This document shows, piece by piece, positions 63,612 to 64,000 of a stretch of DNA of 64,000 bases. The position numbers were made by a program, and so were the translations under genes. The notes under the pieces were generated by a model. That model was not told the origin of the DNA. It saw only the letters and a program-made list of their open reading frames with translations, and did no database searches. Numbering within the stretch: the first letter of the stretch is position 1; every line of letters starts with the position of its first letter. Origin of the DNA: Trueperella bernardiae (GTDB lineage: Bacteria > Actinomycetota > Actinomycetes > Actinomycetales > Actinomycetaceae); assembly GCF_001469025.1 (NCBI RefSeq), contig NZ_LNIZ01000003.1:186001-250000 (forward strand). Direction: 5' to 3'.

Positions 63612-64000
63612 TTAGCGCGTGGCGAGCGCGACCTCCGGGTCAGGCTGACCGGTGATGCGGTTGCGCAGGTCGCGCCGGATGATCTCAATCACCCACATCC
63701 AGATCGCGTGCCCGGGGATCTCTGACAGGTGCTCCTCCCACGGCTGGTTCCACGGTGCCGGGACCACACCCATGGCCGGCATGAGCACCGCGTGGAAAAC
63801 GAACCACAGGAACACGCCGAAGGCGACGCCCTGCCACAGCTTGATGCCCGGGTAGACCTCGGCGATCAGGCAGTAGAGCACCGCGAAGAAGATGGCGAAG
63901 CCGAAGTGGATGAGGAAGGACACCCACGGCAGGCCTTCGTTGCCATTGAAGGTGTAGGAGGCGTGCGTGGTCTGGTCGGAGAAGCCGAGCAGCTCCAGGA
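63612..64000 (-). CDS. YagU-family (DUF1440) membrane protein, 5' end outside the window
   Basis: The frame is open to the window edge, so only the C-terminal 128 residues are seen. They match YagU-like proteins: LELLGFSDQTTHASYTFNG, helix VSFLIHFGFAIFFAVLYCLIAEVYPGI (63925-63845), LWQGVAFGVFLWFVFHAVLMP, and the conserved end WEEHLSEIPGHAIWMWVIEIIRRDL. E. coli YagU has been linked to acid resistance; the role here is unknown. GTG 63923 is an internal codon, not the start, because upstream sequence is still family-like. Confidence 0.85.
   Translation of the reverse strand, partial: LELLGFSDQTTHASYTFNGNEGLPWVSFLIHFGFAIFFAVLYCLIAEVYPGIKLWQGVAFGVFLWFVFHAVLMPAMGVVPAPWNQPWEEHLSEIPGHAIWMWVIEIIRRDLRNRITGQPDPEVALATR

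Overview
The window is chromosomal DNA from a high-GC Gram-positive bacterium (Actinomycetota), most likely a member of Actinomycetaceae related to Trueperella, Arcanobacterium or Actinomyces. The clues are GC-rich coding sequence with strong G/C third positions, the fused KGD-type 2-oxoglutarate dehydrogenase, the SigH/RsrA thiol-stress pair followed by the 24-residue ribosomal protein bL37, NucS mismatch endonuclease, DUF2550, a Rho factor with an Arg/Asp/Asn-rich insert, and the order argS-lysA-hom-thrC-thrB-rho-rpmE-prfA-prmC-tsaC-wecA-atp. The genus is inferred, not proven.

Layout. 1-3.6 kb: amino-sugar operon (nanK, nanE, nagB, nagA) that turns ManNAc and GlcNAc phosphates into fructose-6-P. 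3.7-4.7 kb: sigH, rsrA, bL37. 5-6.4 kb: secreted NlpC/P60 cell-wall hydrolase and an SGNH-fold protein with an altered active site. 6.4-12.7 kb: KGD and two CNNM/CorC membrane proteins. 12.9-14.6 kb: M23 peptidase and a glycerophosphodiesterase. 14.6-18.6 kb: accessory cluster with a lipoprotein, a frameshifted small secreted peptide and a divergent adaptor/ABC ATPase/permease set. 18.6-27.4 kb: tRNA-Arg(CCG), argS, lysine/threonine genes, rho, rpmE. 27.4-38.8 kb: prfA, prmC, tsaC, wecA and the complete F1Fo ATP synthase operon. 38.9-45.1 kb: nucS and neighbours, a DivIVA-like coiled-coil protein, and an envelope-protein operon ending in ybbN. 45.2-48.8 kb: RpiR regulator, lyase and DcuC-type transporter. 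49-55.8 kb: maltose/maltodextrin locus (GH13 glucosidase, LacI regulator, malEFG). 56-60.5 kb: cyclase-family hydrolase and metF-metE. 60.5-63.3 kb: an AT-richer island with a damaged ABC exporter, a damaged radical-SAM maturase and a 22-codon candidate precursor peptide. 63.6-64 kb: start-truncated YagU-like membrane protein.

Most interesting points. (1) The 60.5-63.3 kb island has the parts of a ribosomally made, radical-SAM-modified peptide system: tiny ORF with an ideal ribosome site, stem-loop, CxxxCxxC maturase, ABC exporter; the maturase and exporter are both disrupted. (2) Upstream of metF lies an apparently leaderless 24-codon leader peptide ending in Met-Tyr-Val-Cys whose last codons form one arm of a terminator-like hairpin, which suggests translation-coupled attenuation by sulfur amino-acid supply. 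(3) Phased GTTAT(C) direct repeats with 11-bp spacing precede three cell-envelope genes or operons, suggesting one shared response regulator. (4) A 54-bp long-stem hairpin element occurs at two distant intergenic sites. (5) Several genes show a TANNNT hexamer ending exactly 6 nt before the start codon, which fits leaderless mRNAs.

Three genes or gene sets carry disruptions (15.56, 59.75 and 60.95-63.1 kb). Two of them are single-base changes in G/C runs, so assembly error must be excluded before calling them pseudogenes.
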